Assembly: GCA_017590115.1 (NCBI GenBank)
Contig: JAGGNK010007448.1
Span: 3,698,815-3,762,814, forward strand
DNA length: 64,000 nucleotides
DNA from: Montifringilla adamsi
Taxonomy: Eukaryota; Chordata; Aves; Passeriformes; Passeridae
Direction: 5' to 3'
Of this stretch, positions 1-11,905 are shown one piece after another (position 1 is the first letter of the stretch; each line of letters starts with the position of its first letter). Under the pieces are notes generated by a model. The model was not told the DNA's origin and made no database searches. It saw nothing but the letters and a program-made list of their open reading frames with translations. Made by a program: the position numbers and the translations under genes.

Positions 1-98
1 CTTCCTGACTTTTTATTGCTTTTCAGCCCAGTGGGAACCAGCAGACATGAAAAAAAAAAGTGGTTTAACCGCAAAATATGTTTAAGCTCTTTTCTTCT

Positions 99-100
<2 letters not shown>

Positions 101-137
<37 letters not shown>
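101..137. repeat. Poly-T homopolymer (37 T)
   Basis: An uninterrupted run of 37 T, preceded by TTCTTC repeats. Read on the minus strand it is a poly-A tract. No recognisable retroposon body lies beside it, so it may be a plain homopolymer or the tail of something too decayed to see. Its length is probably polymorphic and prone to sequencing error. Confidence 0.95.
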
Positions 138-138
<1 letters not shown>

Positions 139-315
139 GCATGTCAGGGAAAAGGAGGAGGGGGAGTGAATAGCAGTGCCAGAACAGCCAGGAACCAACA
201 GTCATGAAACTGAACCAAAATCCTAATGCTTGTGAGCCTGATCCTACACAAAAAGGGTGAAGTTTGAAGCTGAGGATTGGTGACACTCTTCAAATGCTGG
301 GATCACCATGTTATC

Positions 316-585
316 ACAGAATCCCAGAATGGTTTGGGTTTGGAGGGATCTTAAAATCCCATCTCATTCCACCCCCTGCCAGGCAGGGACAACTTCCACT
401 GTCCCAGGCTGCTCCCAGCCCTGTCCAGCCTGGCCTTGGGCACTGCCAGGGAGCCAGGGGCAGCCACAGGACCTGCCCACCCTCCCCGGGAAGAATTTTT
501 CCTAATATCTAATCTAAATCTGCACTCTCTCAGTGGGAAGTCATTTGCTTATGTCCTGTCATTACAGTTCCTGATAAAGGCTGAC
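316..585 (-). mobile_element. CR1 LINE 3' fragment, minus strand
   Basis: The plus strand starts with a degenerate reverse-complemented CR1 tail (AGAATCCCAGAATGG). It continues with the hallmark 'GTTTGGGTTTGGAGGGAT', the block around CTGCCAGGCAGGGACAACTT, and 'TTCCTAATATCTAATCTAAA' near 500-520. This is the usual order of a bird CR1 3' end read backwards. It is 5'-truncated and diverged, typical for CR1, and no target-site duplication is visible. The call is firm for the family; the subfamily was not determined. Confidence 0.9.
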
Positions 586-1755
586 TCAATGTGACTTTTT
601 CTCTCAATTCCAAGTAGTTTTTTTTTAATGTATATTTAAACATTTAATGTTTTCTAAATTAGAGAAAAAACCCTCTGCTTAGCAGAGCTGTTGCTTATGT
701 ATATCACACCAGGAAAGTTTAAGAAATAAAACAGTATTTACATGATCCCAGATGTTCCCTTTATTTGAAACAAAACCTTCATATTGACCCAAAACACAAG
801 CATTTCATTAACTCTTTGGAAAAAAAACCTTTAAATTTTATCAAACAACAAAACAAAAACAAAACCAAAACAAAACAAAAAAAAACCAAAAAAAAACCTA
901 AAAAAACCCAAAAAAACCCTGCCTTTGATTTGGGAAAAACTTTGTGAAGAACAAGAAGGTTTTCAGCAGCCCCCCATCAGAACAACATCAAAAGTCGTAC
1001 CTGGCTGCACAGTGCCCCCACCTGCCACCACCCCCAGTCCCCAGCTTTAATGGGGAGCAGGGAGCACCAAACCCTGCCCCTCCAAGAGAGCAGCAAGGCT
1101 TTCCCAACACGCTCCCAGCTCTGAACAGCTCCCTGCCAGCTCCACGCTCTGCTCGAGAGTCTTTTAAGAGTTTCTTTTTCTCATAACCCCTCCTGATGAA
1201 GTGATTCTCTCCAGCTGAGCCCAGCCTGGCTTCAATCGGGCTTGTTCAGGCAAACATATTAACTCCTTCCCTGCCGAGAGCCTGTGCAGGGTGTCCTGGG
1301 GTGCAGGGTTGGGTTTGGAGTGTGCTGAGCTCAGTGCTGGGGTGGAAGGAGCCTTGGCTCTGAAGTCACTTTGAATAATTGAAAGGGCTGTTTTGGGGAA
1401 ATAAGGGTTATTTCTGTGAGATCAATTTTTAATAGTAAAATGTGCCTTGGAGAGGAAAGTTGGGAGAACTCATCCAGTGTCTGCAGCTGAGAGGGAATTA
1501 TTGATTTCTTTATTTTTTACAAACAGTCATCAAAAGCATTTGTTTCTTGTTAAAGCTCTGTCGTGTTTGTGGGGTGGGGGCTGTGGTCAGTGCCAGGCAC
1601 AGACAGGACTGTTCTGTTTTCCATCCCAGAACTGCATCAGACATTACCCCTGAGCCCCTTGTGAAGGGAAAGGCTGCTCTGCTTTTAAGTGATGTCGAGT
1701 GACTGGGCCTTCTGCTGACAGCCACAAGCAGTGTCCTCCTCCCCACTGGCCACTT
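586..1755. other. Unique non-coding DNA
   Basis: No gene, transposon body or strong motif was recognised here apart from the A-rich tract at 842-919. Open frames are below about 80 codons and have no recognisable domains. Confidence 0.6.
842..919. repeat. A-rich tract with interspersed C and CC
   Basis: Runs of three to nine A are separated by single C or CC. The same texture recurs on the plus strand at 39367-39482, 40144-40204 and 47125-47189, and as its complement at 7436-7608. The frame running through it is a low-complexity Lys/Asn/Thr string, not a gene. Confidence 0.9.
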
Positions 1756-1759
1756 GGGA

Positions 1760-1845
1760 TGGCAGGTCCCTGCCCACGGCAGCCAGGTTGGACCTAGATG
1801 ATCTTTGAGGTCGTTTCCAACACAAACCATTCCATGATTCCCAGA
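1760..1845 (+). mobile_element. CR1 LINE 3' end, plus strand
   Basis: The sequence holds 'GGTCCCTGCCCACGGCAG', then GGTTGGACCTAGATGATC, then a degenerate CCTTCCAACCCAAACCATTC block and the first tail unit (CATGATTCC). This is the last ~85 bp of a plus-strand CR1. Upstream similarity fades quickly, so the element is strongly 5'-truncated. Confidence 0.85.
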
Positions 1846-1849
1846 TTTT

Positions 1850-2460
1850 GTGATTGCTCAAAGCCTCGGTCAATATAAGACAGATGAGATCATCCTGGGG
1901 TACTTTTCTTTGTGTGAAAAACAATTAGAAATATCAACCCTCCCTTGCCCAGCTTGGAGAACAAGAGTAAATGAAGAGTAAATTGTTCAGAGATGATCTA
2001 TTTTGTCTCAGAAATCTGCTCAGGAACTTTTCTCCTAATGTCTTTTTCCCAACCAGGCAGCACTCTCCCAGCCTGCCTCCTAATGACCAGCATTAGTTTG
2101 CATTAGATGGATTTGTGATGATTTCTTTCTGCCTGGCTGCTAAGCCTGCGAGCAATTCAAATGAAGTTCTGCTCCCTGTGCCCCATCTGGCAAGAGCAGC
2201 TCCCCGGTTTGGGCTTGCTGCCTCCTCACTGCTCTCCCTCCCTCTCACCCCATGGGGGTTTGATCTGCCTGGATTTTGGAGTCCCTGGGTGCTCACAGCC
2301 CCAGTCATTCCAGCAGTTTGCTCTTGGAGGCATGGATGGGGACACCCAGGAGAGGGCTGGGGAGAAAAGGTTGGTGTTCAAGTGCTGCTTTGTAGGAGCA
2401 GAAAAGAGGAGGTGCTGTGGCTCCCCACTGGTGTGCTGCAAGGAAGTGGAACCCAAGACA
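1850..2460. other. Unique non-coding DNA
   Basis: Nothing recognised. Two overlapping open frames of 117 and 106 codons (2115-2468 and 2161-2481) occupy the GC-rich part. Neither resembles a known protein, and the second runs into the neighbouring CR1. Confidence 0.55.
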
Positions 2461-2461
2461 C

Positions 2462-2830
2462 TGAATAATGGAATTGTTTAGATTGGAAAAGCTCTCAAAG
2501 ATCACTGAATCCATCCATTAACCCAGCCCTGCCAAAGCCACCATTATCCATGTCCCCAAGTGCCACATCTACACAGCTTTTAAATCTCTTTGAAGGTGAT
2601 GACTCCACCAGTGCCCTGGGCAGCCTGTGCCAGTGCTTGATAATATTTTCAGTGAAGAAATGTTTCCTAAAATCCAATCTAAACCTTCCTTGGTGAAACC
2701 TGAGGAGATTTCATCTTCTGTGGCTTGGGAGAGAAGACTGAGCCTGACTTGGCTCCAATCTCCTGTATGAGATTGTAGAGAGCATCAGCCCAGGAGAGCT
2801 GAGCTGGTCACCCCTTGGAGATACAAGGAA
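2462..2830 (-). mobile_element. CR1 LINE fragment, minus strand (older subfamily)
   Basis: Reverse-complement CR1 of a different flavour from the copy at 316. Diagnostic pieces are TGTCCCCAAGTGCCACATCT, CAGCTTTTAAATCTCTTTG, GGTGATGACTCCACCA, CTGGGCAGCCTGTGCCAGTG, and AGTGAAGAAATGTTTCCTAA, followed by TTGTAGAGAGCATCA near 2775. The order matches the 3' half of a CR1 read backwards and extends about 370 bp. It is well diverged, so it is probably old. Confidence 0.88.
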
Positions 2831-2834
2831 GATG

Positions 2835-4535
2835 TAGAGCATGACCCTGAGGTGGGAGCTGGTGGTCCCCATCCTCACTGTCTCCTCTCACACCCTGTTG
2901 ATGTTATAACCAGGATTAAGACAGGTTTTTGGGAATGTGGCAGGTTATGCTGAGGTCTGTCCATTCTCCCTGCCAGCACAAAGTCACAGTACCCTCACAG
3001 GGTGAGAGGAGGTGGAGCTTTAGCTTTAAAGATTGAAAATATATTAAATAAGTTGAATCAGAACCTCCTCCTGCTCTCTCTGGCCTCAGCTCTCACCTGG
3101 GGGAAGTTATTTAGGAGGATGAGGGGGGATTCTTCTGGGATGCTAAAACCAGAGGGAAGTACACTGGGGGGCAGGGGAGGTGGGAAATGCACCTTTATCA
3201 CATTTACCCAGTGGCTAGCTCACATTTAGGCACTGTCTGCTCTCTCCTGAGCACATGTGCTACCAGAAGACAGCATCAAGGTTCATCTTGACCATCCACC
3301 AAGATTCCCTGTCACCAGGGGATCTTAAAACATGTCAGGTTATGCATATTTCAAACCACCCTGTCTTTTCTGGCAGCAGAGACAAGGCCGGAGGGCCTGG
3401 GAGAGAAATGGCATCAGGTTTGTGTCCTTCTCAGTGATTCTTTGAAAACATTTGGTTTCTGCACCCTTGAGGTGACACTTGGTTGCTGTCAGATATGTCT
3501 GATGGCTGAGGACAGCGTGGATGCCTGTAAAGAGGTGTCACATCAGAGCAGCAGAGATTCTTCTCTCTTCCCATTGCCCCTCCTCATTCTTGGCACTGTG
3601 CTAATGACACCACCAGGTACCCTGCCACAGGGAATTGAGCTCCTTGTTTTTTCAGTGAAAATGAATGAGAAGTGCCTGCTGGGTCACATAAAACTGTCAA
3701 AAGAACAGTCGGGGCTTCCTGTGAGAGGGATAATAGTTAAGAAAGCTGAAGTTCTGAGAAAAAGGGATTATGAATCACCAGCAATATTTACAGTGCAAAT
3801 CCCTATTCCCTATATTTCCACTTGATTCTTTCTCCTTTCCAGGGCAATTATTTCCAGGAACACACAGCAGAGCCCCATGGTAGATAAATAAACCAAGCCC
3901 AAAGTGTCTGCCAGAGCTCATGGGCACCTTGCACCCTTGGCCCTGCCACCTGCTCCAAACAAGAGGGGTGACAGCAAACAGGGTGTCCCTTGGAGGGTGG
4001 GAGGGTGTCCCCTCAGCTGTGCAGTGAAGCTGTTTGTCGTTTAGCAAAGCATCCTGAACCAAATCATGTGGGGCTGTGAAGCTGGCAGAACATCTGCATG
4101 GCTGTGCTCAAGCACCACAGTTCTGAATTATGTTTAGGCTTTATATTCTGGAGTTATGAGCCCTCAGATGGTGCACAGACCTTCTGGGGCTGTCCCACCT
4201 GGGGTTAAAATGTGGCTGAGCACTTGCAGCCAGGCACATGCAGCCTGAAGTAAAGCACTCCCCTTTATGATGCTCATCAGCACTTCTTCCCTGGAGGTGG
4301 CCAAAGACAGGGTTGGGCAGGTGCCAAGGGACAGCAGCGCATCCCTGGATGAGAGCAGACTGTGAGGTGGGACAGGGAATACGCAAAGAAGCAGAAGGAG
4401 CAAATGGTGGTTTGTGCTGGGCGGGTGCCAGTTGAAAATGTAAGAGCAGATCAAACACAGGCGGGTTAATGAGAGCGCCATTCCCAGGCCTCCCGAAGTG
4501 GGGAGAGCAGGGACAGGCTGGATGGCAGGCACTGA
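2835..4535. other. Unique non-coding DNA
   Basis: No element or exon recognised. The longest open frames (127 codons at 3442-3825 plus; 139 codons at 4141-4560 minus) have no recognisable domain. A G-rich patch lies at 3166-3184. Confidence 0.55.
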
Positions 4536-4539
4536 GTGA

Positions 4540-4785
4540 TATTCTGTAATTAGCTGGCAAATAGAATGTGATCTTTAGTGTAATTGCTTGGAATAATATC
4601 TCTCAGCCCGATCCGTGCATTACGCACCGAGCGCTGCATCCCAGCTGCCACAGCAACTTTGCTTCCCTTTGTTTCCCCTCGCCTGTAATTCCTAATCACA
4701 TCGTTCCCAAATTTGATTGCATCATCACCGAGCGTTGGTTGCCAGGGCAACCCCACAAAGTCCTCACAGGCATGAGATGAATACC
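4540..4785. promoter_or_regulatory. Candidate regulatory block with RFX X-box
   Basis: The block opens with a TAATTA homeodomain core (about 4547) and several AT-rich motifs. Its CpG content is unusual for the surroundings (CCCGATCCG, TTACGCACCGAGCG). It ends with a perfect inverted-repeat X-box at 4737-4752. Motif density and undecayed CpGs suggest a conserved element, but conservation itself was not tested. Confidence 0.4.
4737..4752. promoter_or_regulatory. Perfect RFX X-box palindrome
   Basis: GGTTGCCAGGGCAACC matches the RFX-family X-box GTTGCC-NN-GGCAAC in both six-base half sites. RFX factors bind this inverted repeat as dimers in regulatory regions, including those of ciliary genes. 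The sequence match is exact; occupancy is an inference. Confidence 0.65.
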
Positions 4786-5261
4786 TTACCCCCTTTGAGG
4801 ACAGGTTACCTGGCCATCCCATTGTGACCCCCAACCTGGACTCCTTTGTCCCTTTTCAACCAGATGTAAGACCAGGTGAGAGGCTCATCCCTGACTTCCA
4901 CGGCAGCAGGAGCAATGCAGGGAACTGTCACTCAAATGTTGGACAAAAAGACCTGAAAAAATGGAGCAACTCAACATTAGAAGTGAGGCCACCAGCCAAG
5001 CCACGCTGCTGCTGAAAGCACAGAGCTGCAGTGATGGTGGCTGGACAAATCCTTATCCCAGACCTCACCATGGCCATTCTCTCCCATAAACACAGGCAAA
5101 GCTGTGGTGTGGGGGGGATTTTTCAGCCAAGGGAATCATGTGTGCATCTGGACAGGGGATGGCACACATGGCCTGTCACACGTGGCTTGTCACAGCTCTC
5201 CTGGCCAGAGAAGCAGCAGTGGAGACTTCAGCCAGGCTCTGACCAAGCTGCTCCAGTTGAA

Positions 5262-5345
5262 GAGGTGGAAGGGGGTTGGACTAGACAGCCTTTGGAGGTC
5301 CCTTCCCACCCACACCAGTCCAGACTCTGTGATTCTGTGTCATGG
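5262..5345 (+). mobile_element. CR1 LINE 3' end, plus strand
   Basis: GGGGGTTGGACTAGACAGCC, then TTTGGAGGTCCCTTCCCACC and a short TCTGTGATTCTGTG tail. This is the terminal ~85 bp of a CR1 copy. Two open frames that cross it are not genes. Confidence 0.85.
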
Positions 5346-7435
5346 AAGAGGCTCCAACAGGGGCCACCAGAGCCTGCAGCTGGTGCTGGCACGGTGTGTG
5401 AGCGCTGGGCAGCAGAGCCACCTCCAGCTCCATCTGTCCCATCTTCACTGCCACCAATCCCTGCGTGAGGGAACTTCCACTGGACGTGCACATCACTGCA
5501 TGCAGCATTCAAACTGTGTTCTGGGTGCTCTGGGGAGCCTCTGGGCAGTGAAATCTGTGGCTGGGAGATCTGCAGGGCTAGAGCGAGAGAGCTGGTGTGG
5601 CCCCTCATAATCATAAGGATGTGGCAGGGTTTGGCATCACCCCCCGCCCTAGCATTTCAAGCCCTTTCTCTCCCAGCAGAGGTGGAAGCCCTCCTCATCA
5701 GCACTCCTGCTCTCCACCCCAGCCCTCACTGTCTGCAGCACCATCCTTGCAGCAGAGCCAGCTTTTCCCTTTTCCACACCAGCACCTCGCTGAACCTGGA
5801 GCCAGGATGGGTGTGCTCCCAGCCCCCAACAGAGCAAGGCAGAGAGATGGAAGATATTGTTTTTCAGGTGGAATAGCTTCCAAAACGCTACATTTGCAGT
5901 CAAAGTGCTGTTTGGAATGCATATGAACCACTGCCTGCAGCAATCAGAAACAAAGCCATTAAAGTTTAGATAGCAGTGTTTTTATTTTTAACCAAATGAG
6001 TCAGTCTCCCCTCCAGCTTTGAGCAGGAGAGGGGGAGAAAGTTGGGCAGGAGTTCAGAAACCCTTAACCCCACTGGGACCCTGCTGCAGGGAAGGTTCAA
6101 ACAGTCTGCTCTGTTTAATTTCATCCAGAAAAAAAATATTTCAGCTGAATTCTTGATGGTGCCTTGGCAGGGTGGAAATTTTGTTTGCTTTCCTGGATTA
6201 TAATTTTAAAAACAGTTTCAGGACACCTAATGGATCTCCCTTCCCTCTCCACATCCAGAAGACCTCATGTTGCCTTTCCTTCTGCATCCCAGGCTGGGAT
6301 AGGTGAGGACCAAGGTGTTTCCCAGTCTGGAAGGTGGGTTTGGGATACTGCAGGCTTCCCTTTGAAATTCCCTGTTAATAAGAACGTGCTGAGGGAAGAG
6401 GATGGCCCAGGGAGCCAGCCTGCTGCCGTGCTGTGTGTCTCTGGTGCCTGTGTGAGTGAGGTGGGTGCACTCCCTGCCAAACCAAGGCCAGGCTGCTGCT
6501 CCTTGCTGAGCACGTCCAGCACCAGGCACCAACTGCATTTCAACAAGAACATGGTCCTGACTGCTCCTCCAGCAGTTTCTCTCTGTTTCTCCAGACTGTT
6601 TCCAAGGTTCCTATCCCTGTAGCATCTCTAAGAAGATGTATCCAGCTGTTAAAAAATGCCTGTGCTCCTGCTGTCATCCTGAGCTGCTGCAGGAGGCTCA
6701 GCCCTGCAGCCCCACACACCTCAGCACATCCTTAATTTAAACCTCAGACCCTTGTGCTGAACTGGGCAGTGAGTGCTCAGCCACTTGCAGGAGAAAAACC
6801 CCAAATCCATGGAAAATTACAAAATTACATTCCTGCCTCTATTTATTGGTTTTCCATGCCATATGGAAATTTATGTAAATACACAAATGAGAAAGAAGCC
6901 CTGGAGCTCTGGTGAGTTTGCCAATGAGCCACCAGTGCTCCAGATATTGGCCATTGTTGATGCTTTAGGAGATCAGAGAGAGAGAAACGAATTCTGGCTC
7001 CAAGAGTTGTCCAGACACATGGTTTCTTTTCTTTTTTTTTCCAACATGATACCTGCTGTTCTTCTGAAAAGCCATTCCATCCTCCCCCAGCTGCTCCAGT
7101 GAGCCATGGCCGTTCAGCCCCATCCCAGTCAGGCTCAGAGAACCAGGCTGCTCATGCGCCTTTGGATGCAGAGCAGGTTTTTTGGCAGGCAAATTCTGTT
7201 TACCAAATTCTGCATGTGAGGGGTGTGAATTGGTAGAGGAGCAGTTCATGGCAACGTTAAAACTCAAGGGATGTGCCCATTCCAGCCCACTGATGGGGGG
7301 TTGAGGCTCCTCCACTCCTCACAGGAATAAGGCTTGATCCCACATGGGCTTCTCCAATGCTTTTCTGGAAGTAGAGGTGGCAGCAGGAGGCAGAAGGAGA
7401 AGCTTGCCAACCTTTATATATTATAATCTCCTCCA

Positions 7436-7608
7436 TTTTTTTTTTTTTGGTGTTTTTTTTTTTGTTTGTTTTTTTTTGTTTGTTTTTGTTTTTGTTTTTG
7501 TTTTTGTTTTAGGGTCTGGGTTTTTGGTTTTTTTGTGGGTTTTTTTTTGTTTTTTTTTTTTTTTCAAATTATTTTTGAGGGTTTTTTGCAGGTTTGTTTT
7601 TTTTTTTT
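7436..7608. repeat. T-rich / (GTTTTT)n low-complexity tract
   Basis: About 170 bp of T runs broken by G or GG, including a stretch of five-T units separated by single G around 7485-7510. It is the complement of the A-rich/CC tracts elsewhere in the window. Apparent Phe/Val-rich frames are artefacts. Confidence 0.93.
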
Positions 7609-8008
7609 CAAGTTATGGGGTGATGAAAGCTGTTCCTTTTTGGTTCCCACACCTTAGGAAATAGGAAAAAACACCATCAGCTAGGTATCATTATCTGAGC
7701 TCAGCTGGACCAAAGGTTCATATCCAAAGTGTGAGCTTTGTGTAGCTTTTTATACATATAAATACATTTACATGTCTATTAAAAATGTGTGTCTGGTTAT
7801 ATATGTGACTAATTTGTGTATATCAGTTTTGAAAAGTTGTTCACTTATAGAATCACATCTTCCTCTCATTTTCCTTGCTTTTTGTGAGAGTCAGCAGTCT
7901 TTTTTTACAGGATGAGGCTTGTTTTTATTATTATTTCTTGACTCAGCTTAGGAGGAAAGCTGGGATCTGCAGAAGACAGGGAAAAGTCTGAGCAAAATCT
8001 TCCTAGTT

Positions 8009-8050
8009 AAAAAAAAAAGAAAAAAAAAGAAAAATAAAGAAAAAAAAGAA
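8009..8050. repeat. A-rich tract with G interruptions
   Basis: Runs of A separated by single G, with one T. It is a simple low-complexity stretch with no visible retroposon body attached. Confidence 0.9.
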
Positions 8051-10194
8051 GCTTTTTCTATGAATTAAAGCTGGAGAAACACCTCTCAACTATACAATTT
8101 CCCTGCTTGCTATTAATTAAGTTCAAGTTCAAATATTTTTGGCATAAACATTAACATTTGTGCTTCGAATGTGTATAATGCTTCATATGCTCTAGATGCT
8201 GTTACTGTTTCAAAAGATTTATGTCTTGAGTAAATTATGATTTGGGTAATTGCATTCTGTCCACCCAAATCCATCCTGCAGCTTCACCGGAGTGTGGAAT
8301 CCACCTTCCCTGCCTGGCCTGCCCCGCTCCGTGGTGCTGCCACGTGCCATTAAACACCTGCTGCCTGCTCCCTGTGGGACAGGGGATGTGTTTCAGGGGT
8401 GGCTCAGGGCTGCTGAGGTGACACCACTCAACAGAGGTCTGCAGTGCATGGAGTAGTTGGAAATGGATTTGCTTTTCCATCATGCTCACAGTTCCGTGTT
8501 GGGCTGGGCAAGGAGTCCATAAGAAGCTCCAGATTTTGTGTGACCAATGTTTGGCTCCTCACCAGTCTCTGCCATGCCTGGGCTGGAGAACAAACACATT
8601 CTCAGGCTGGTGGGTGCTCTCTGGGAAGATGAAGGGAGCCCCACCATGGTGGTGCCTTCCCATGATGGTTTGAATAGATGCTGATATTAACAGGGGACTT
8701 AGACTCTCATGATATTTCTCTTCAAGCTGCCCCTCCCTGCCCATTACACTTTGCAGTTTTGGCAGATAAAGCCAAGCTGGCCATGTTGTGCTGGCCCAGA
8801 TCTGGGCTGTGCTGTGGCCAAGCCTTCCCTGTGTTCCACTGGTGAGCTCTGTGACTGTGGGTGCATGGAAATCCATGGGCACATCACCCCTGCAGGAGCA
8901 CAGGGAAATGAGAGCAGGGCCTTGTGGTAGGGGATGGAAATGGCTCTGAAATGTGGACCATATCAAGCTATGGAGCTCAATTTTTTGGTGAAATTTCTTT
9001 GGTGGAAACAGCCCTGAACCCTTAAAAAAAATTGAGTTGAGTATGTAAAGTCACTTTTCACTTGCTTTAGGCTTCTCTTAGCTCTGCAGTGGGCATTGGC
9101 TCAGATACAGACAAAGCAACGAACACCACAGCTCTGTCTGAAGGGTCCCCTCAAGTGCCTGCAAAAACTGGTGCATTTGGAGTAAAAAAAAGACAGAAAA
9201 GCTTCCATCAAGACAGATTTCCTTCCCTGGTGTAATTTCACTTGTGGTATGAATGGAAACAGCAAGTTCCCACTTCAGTCAACAGCTCTTGGGAGGGATC
9301 TGATGCTCAGCAAATGCTGAGGCTCCTTCAGCTCCTCCAGGGTTTCAGCAGAAACATCGGGTGTTGCTCAGTGCTGTGAGCCCCCAGCTCTCCCAAACAG
9401 GGAGGAAAAAGGAAGGAGCACAGTGATGTGTTTGCCTTTTAGCTCTGAGTAGGACAGGAGCAGGAGCAGGCAAATGGAATTTCAATTTCTTTTTTTTTTC
9501 CATCTTTATCACAGTCACTTGGGTCCAGAACTGCAGCTGTAAGAGGAGAGACATGATTCTGTTGATAAAAGCAGGAGAATCAGCCTTCAAGGGCTCTCCA
9601 GTGGGCTGGGACTAACGTGAGTCATCAGTCATGGTGGTGCTGGGAGTATTAACACACTTTTGGCTAACATTTGCCAGCACAAATGCAAAGTAGAATGAGT
9701 CTGACAAATCCAGAGTCACCCAGCCTCCTGTGCTCCAGGGAGTTACCAGAATGCAGAACTCAGAGCTTCTGCTGGGGCACATTTCGTGTTCATCCTCAGA
9801 GTATGTGCAGCTCAGGATGTCCTGTGCACAGCTGGTTCTCCAGGCAGAACTTCTTTTGCAGAGCTTGTTGCATCACAGTCGTGGGCATTTTCGGATCATT
9901 TTCCATCTTTTTCAGCTTGGTGTGGCTGTCACTTCCAATGGGCCTATGGATACATGGATGCAATGGCCACAGTGCATTCACCAGGGAGCTGGGCAGTGCA
10001 GATGTGAAAGGGCTGAAGTGTCCAGATGTGCAGGACTCACTGACCTCTGTTGTAGAGGTCACCTGTGTGTTTGGAATTCTGTTGTTGTTACTCCAAGCAG
10101 TGAGTTTGAGCAGACAAAAATAAGTCCACAAACTCACCCCAGATCAAGTTCTCAGATGGAGAAAGAAAATACCTTTCACCATTCTCAAATGTAC

Positions 10195-10382
10195 AATACA
10201 GGTTGCCCAGAGAAATTGTGGATTTTCCATTCCTAGAAGTGTTCAAGGAAGGCCAGTTGGATCTCTGAGCAACCTGGTCTAGCAGAAGGTGTCCCTGCTC
10301 ATGGTGGAGGGCTTGGAACCAGATGATCTTTAGGTCCCTTCCAACCCAAACCATTGTGGGATTCTGGGATTCTCTAGAATGA
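10195..10382 (+). mobile_element. CR1 LINE 3' end, plus strand
   Basis: Contains CAGGTTGCCCAGAGAAATTG, GAGCAACCTGGTCTAGCAGA, AAGGTGTCCCTGCTCATGG and GTCCCTTCCAACCCAAACC, then a degenerate tail (GGGATTCTGGGATTCTC). It is one of the better preserved plus-strand CR1 ends here, about 190 bp long. Confidence 0.93.
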
Positions 10383-10384
10383 GC

Positions 10385-11440
10385 CTGTCTTGGGCAGATT
10401 ATGTCTCCCCAGTGTATTGGGGGATGCTGTTGAACACCTATGTCTCCAGGAAGAACTAAAATAAATGTGGACAAAGAAACACTGAGAAGCTTCCTCTGCT
10501 GAGAGCTGGCTTTTCAGTCCTTGGGAATTACTGTTTTTCCTGGTAAGTTCAGCAGTTTTTGAGGGTAGGAAACGTGACCTCGCTGTACTCACAGAAATTT
10601 GCTATTTTATACATTACTGCCAGCATGGATTTTAATCAACCAGAAAAACTCAAAATGACAAACAAACAAGAGACAGCTTTGCTATCTGAGGTTCATTAGC
10701 TCCTAGCGACCTTTCAAATCTGCAAGAAACCAAAGAGAAACGTTCAGAAAACGGGAGGGCTTTCAAGGCATTTTGCCAGTAATTTCCACTTATTCCCCAG
10801 CTCCTACTCAATAATGAATGGCATTTCTTGATTGTTTTCCCAAGATTTGCTTTTATCTGAGCAAATGTGGACTGCAACTTTGACCCACACCATACGAGGA
10901 TGGAAGGCAGAGTCTCCCTAGAGGACTGGCACACACGTTGTGTCTTGCAAAGTTATTTGAAGCTGACTTTCAAGGGCATCATTGTCTCCATCTGGGAGGC
11001 TGCAAATGTGAGCAAAGGGCAGTATGGCTCATGCTTGGCACAAGCACACACCAGGGAGCCATCAGCACTCTGTGCTGCAGAGGTTACGTGTGGGTTCATG
11101 AGGAGGCAGCGTGGACCTGGGCTCTGGAATGAATCCAGCACTGGGAAAAGAAAGAAACATAAGAGCTGAATGCGGATGATGCATTCTTTGGGGTGCCCCT
11201 GGGCTATGTGAACAGATAGCAGAGCAGAGAGCATCATTTCATGGATCCAGTTTCAGAGTGCTCCTCCATGGCAGGCTCCCAGGGCCAGCTCCTCAGCAGG
11301 GGTGAACAGACCCCACTTTTGGTCTACCTCAGTTTACCCCTCTGCACCTGTAGTGGCAGCTTGCCTTCCTGGGGGATTTTGAACTGGTGGGCTTTCTTGC
11401 CTAGCAGAGGCAGCAGATGAATTCCTTCATGTAGTCAAAG
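10385..11440. other. Unique non-coding DNA
   Basis: Nothing recognised. Open frames up to 100 codons lack domains. Confidence 0.55.
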
Positions 11441-11442
11441 GC

Positions 11443-11905
11443 TCGTAGAATAGTTTGGGTTGGAAGGGATCTTAAGTGTAATCTCATTCTGATGTCACTG
11501 ATATGGGCAGGGACACCTTCCACAATCCCAGGGTGCTCCAAGCCCCATCCAGCCTGGCCCTGGACACTTCCAGGGATCCAGGGGCAGCCACAGCTTCTTT
11601 GGGCAGCCTGTGCTAGGGCTCTCCACCCTCACAGGGAAGGCTATTTTCCTAATATCCAACCTAAACCTACCCTCTGCCAGTTTGAAGCCATCTCCCTTTG
11701 TCCTGTAACCCCAGACCCTTGTAAGTAGTCCTTCTGTGTTTCTTGCAGGCTCCCTTTTGGCCCTAGAGGGCCACAATTAGGTCACTCCAAAAGTTCTTTT
11801 CTTCTGGCTGAACAATCCCAATTCTCTCAGCCTTTCATGAGGCACAGAATCTGTCCTCTCACCAGTCCTTCATCTTGAGACCTTGTCACCTTGTCCAAGT
11901 AGAGC
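11443..11905 (-). mobile_element. CR1 LINE fragment, minus strand
   Basis: Starts with TAGAATAGTTTGGGTTGGAA, then CAGGGACACCTTCCACAATC, AGCCCCATCCAGCCTGGC, TTTCCTAATATCCAACCTAA and ATCTCCCTTTGTCCTGTAAC. It ends in the older internal part (GGCTGAACAATCCCAATTCT, CTCAGCCTTTCATGAGG). At roughly 460 bp it is among the longest bird-type CR1 fragments in the window. Confidence 0.95.

Larger units (their letters stand above)
5350..10190. other. Unique non-coding DNA with A/T-rich tracts
   Basis: No exon or transposon body recognised over nearly 5 kb apart from the T-rich tract at 7436-7608 and the A-rich tract at 8009-8050. The longest open frame (168 codons, 9730-10236 plus) runs into the CR1 at 10195 and is not supported. 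Confidence 0.55.
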
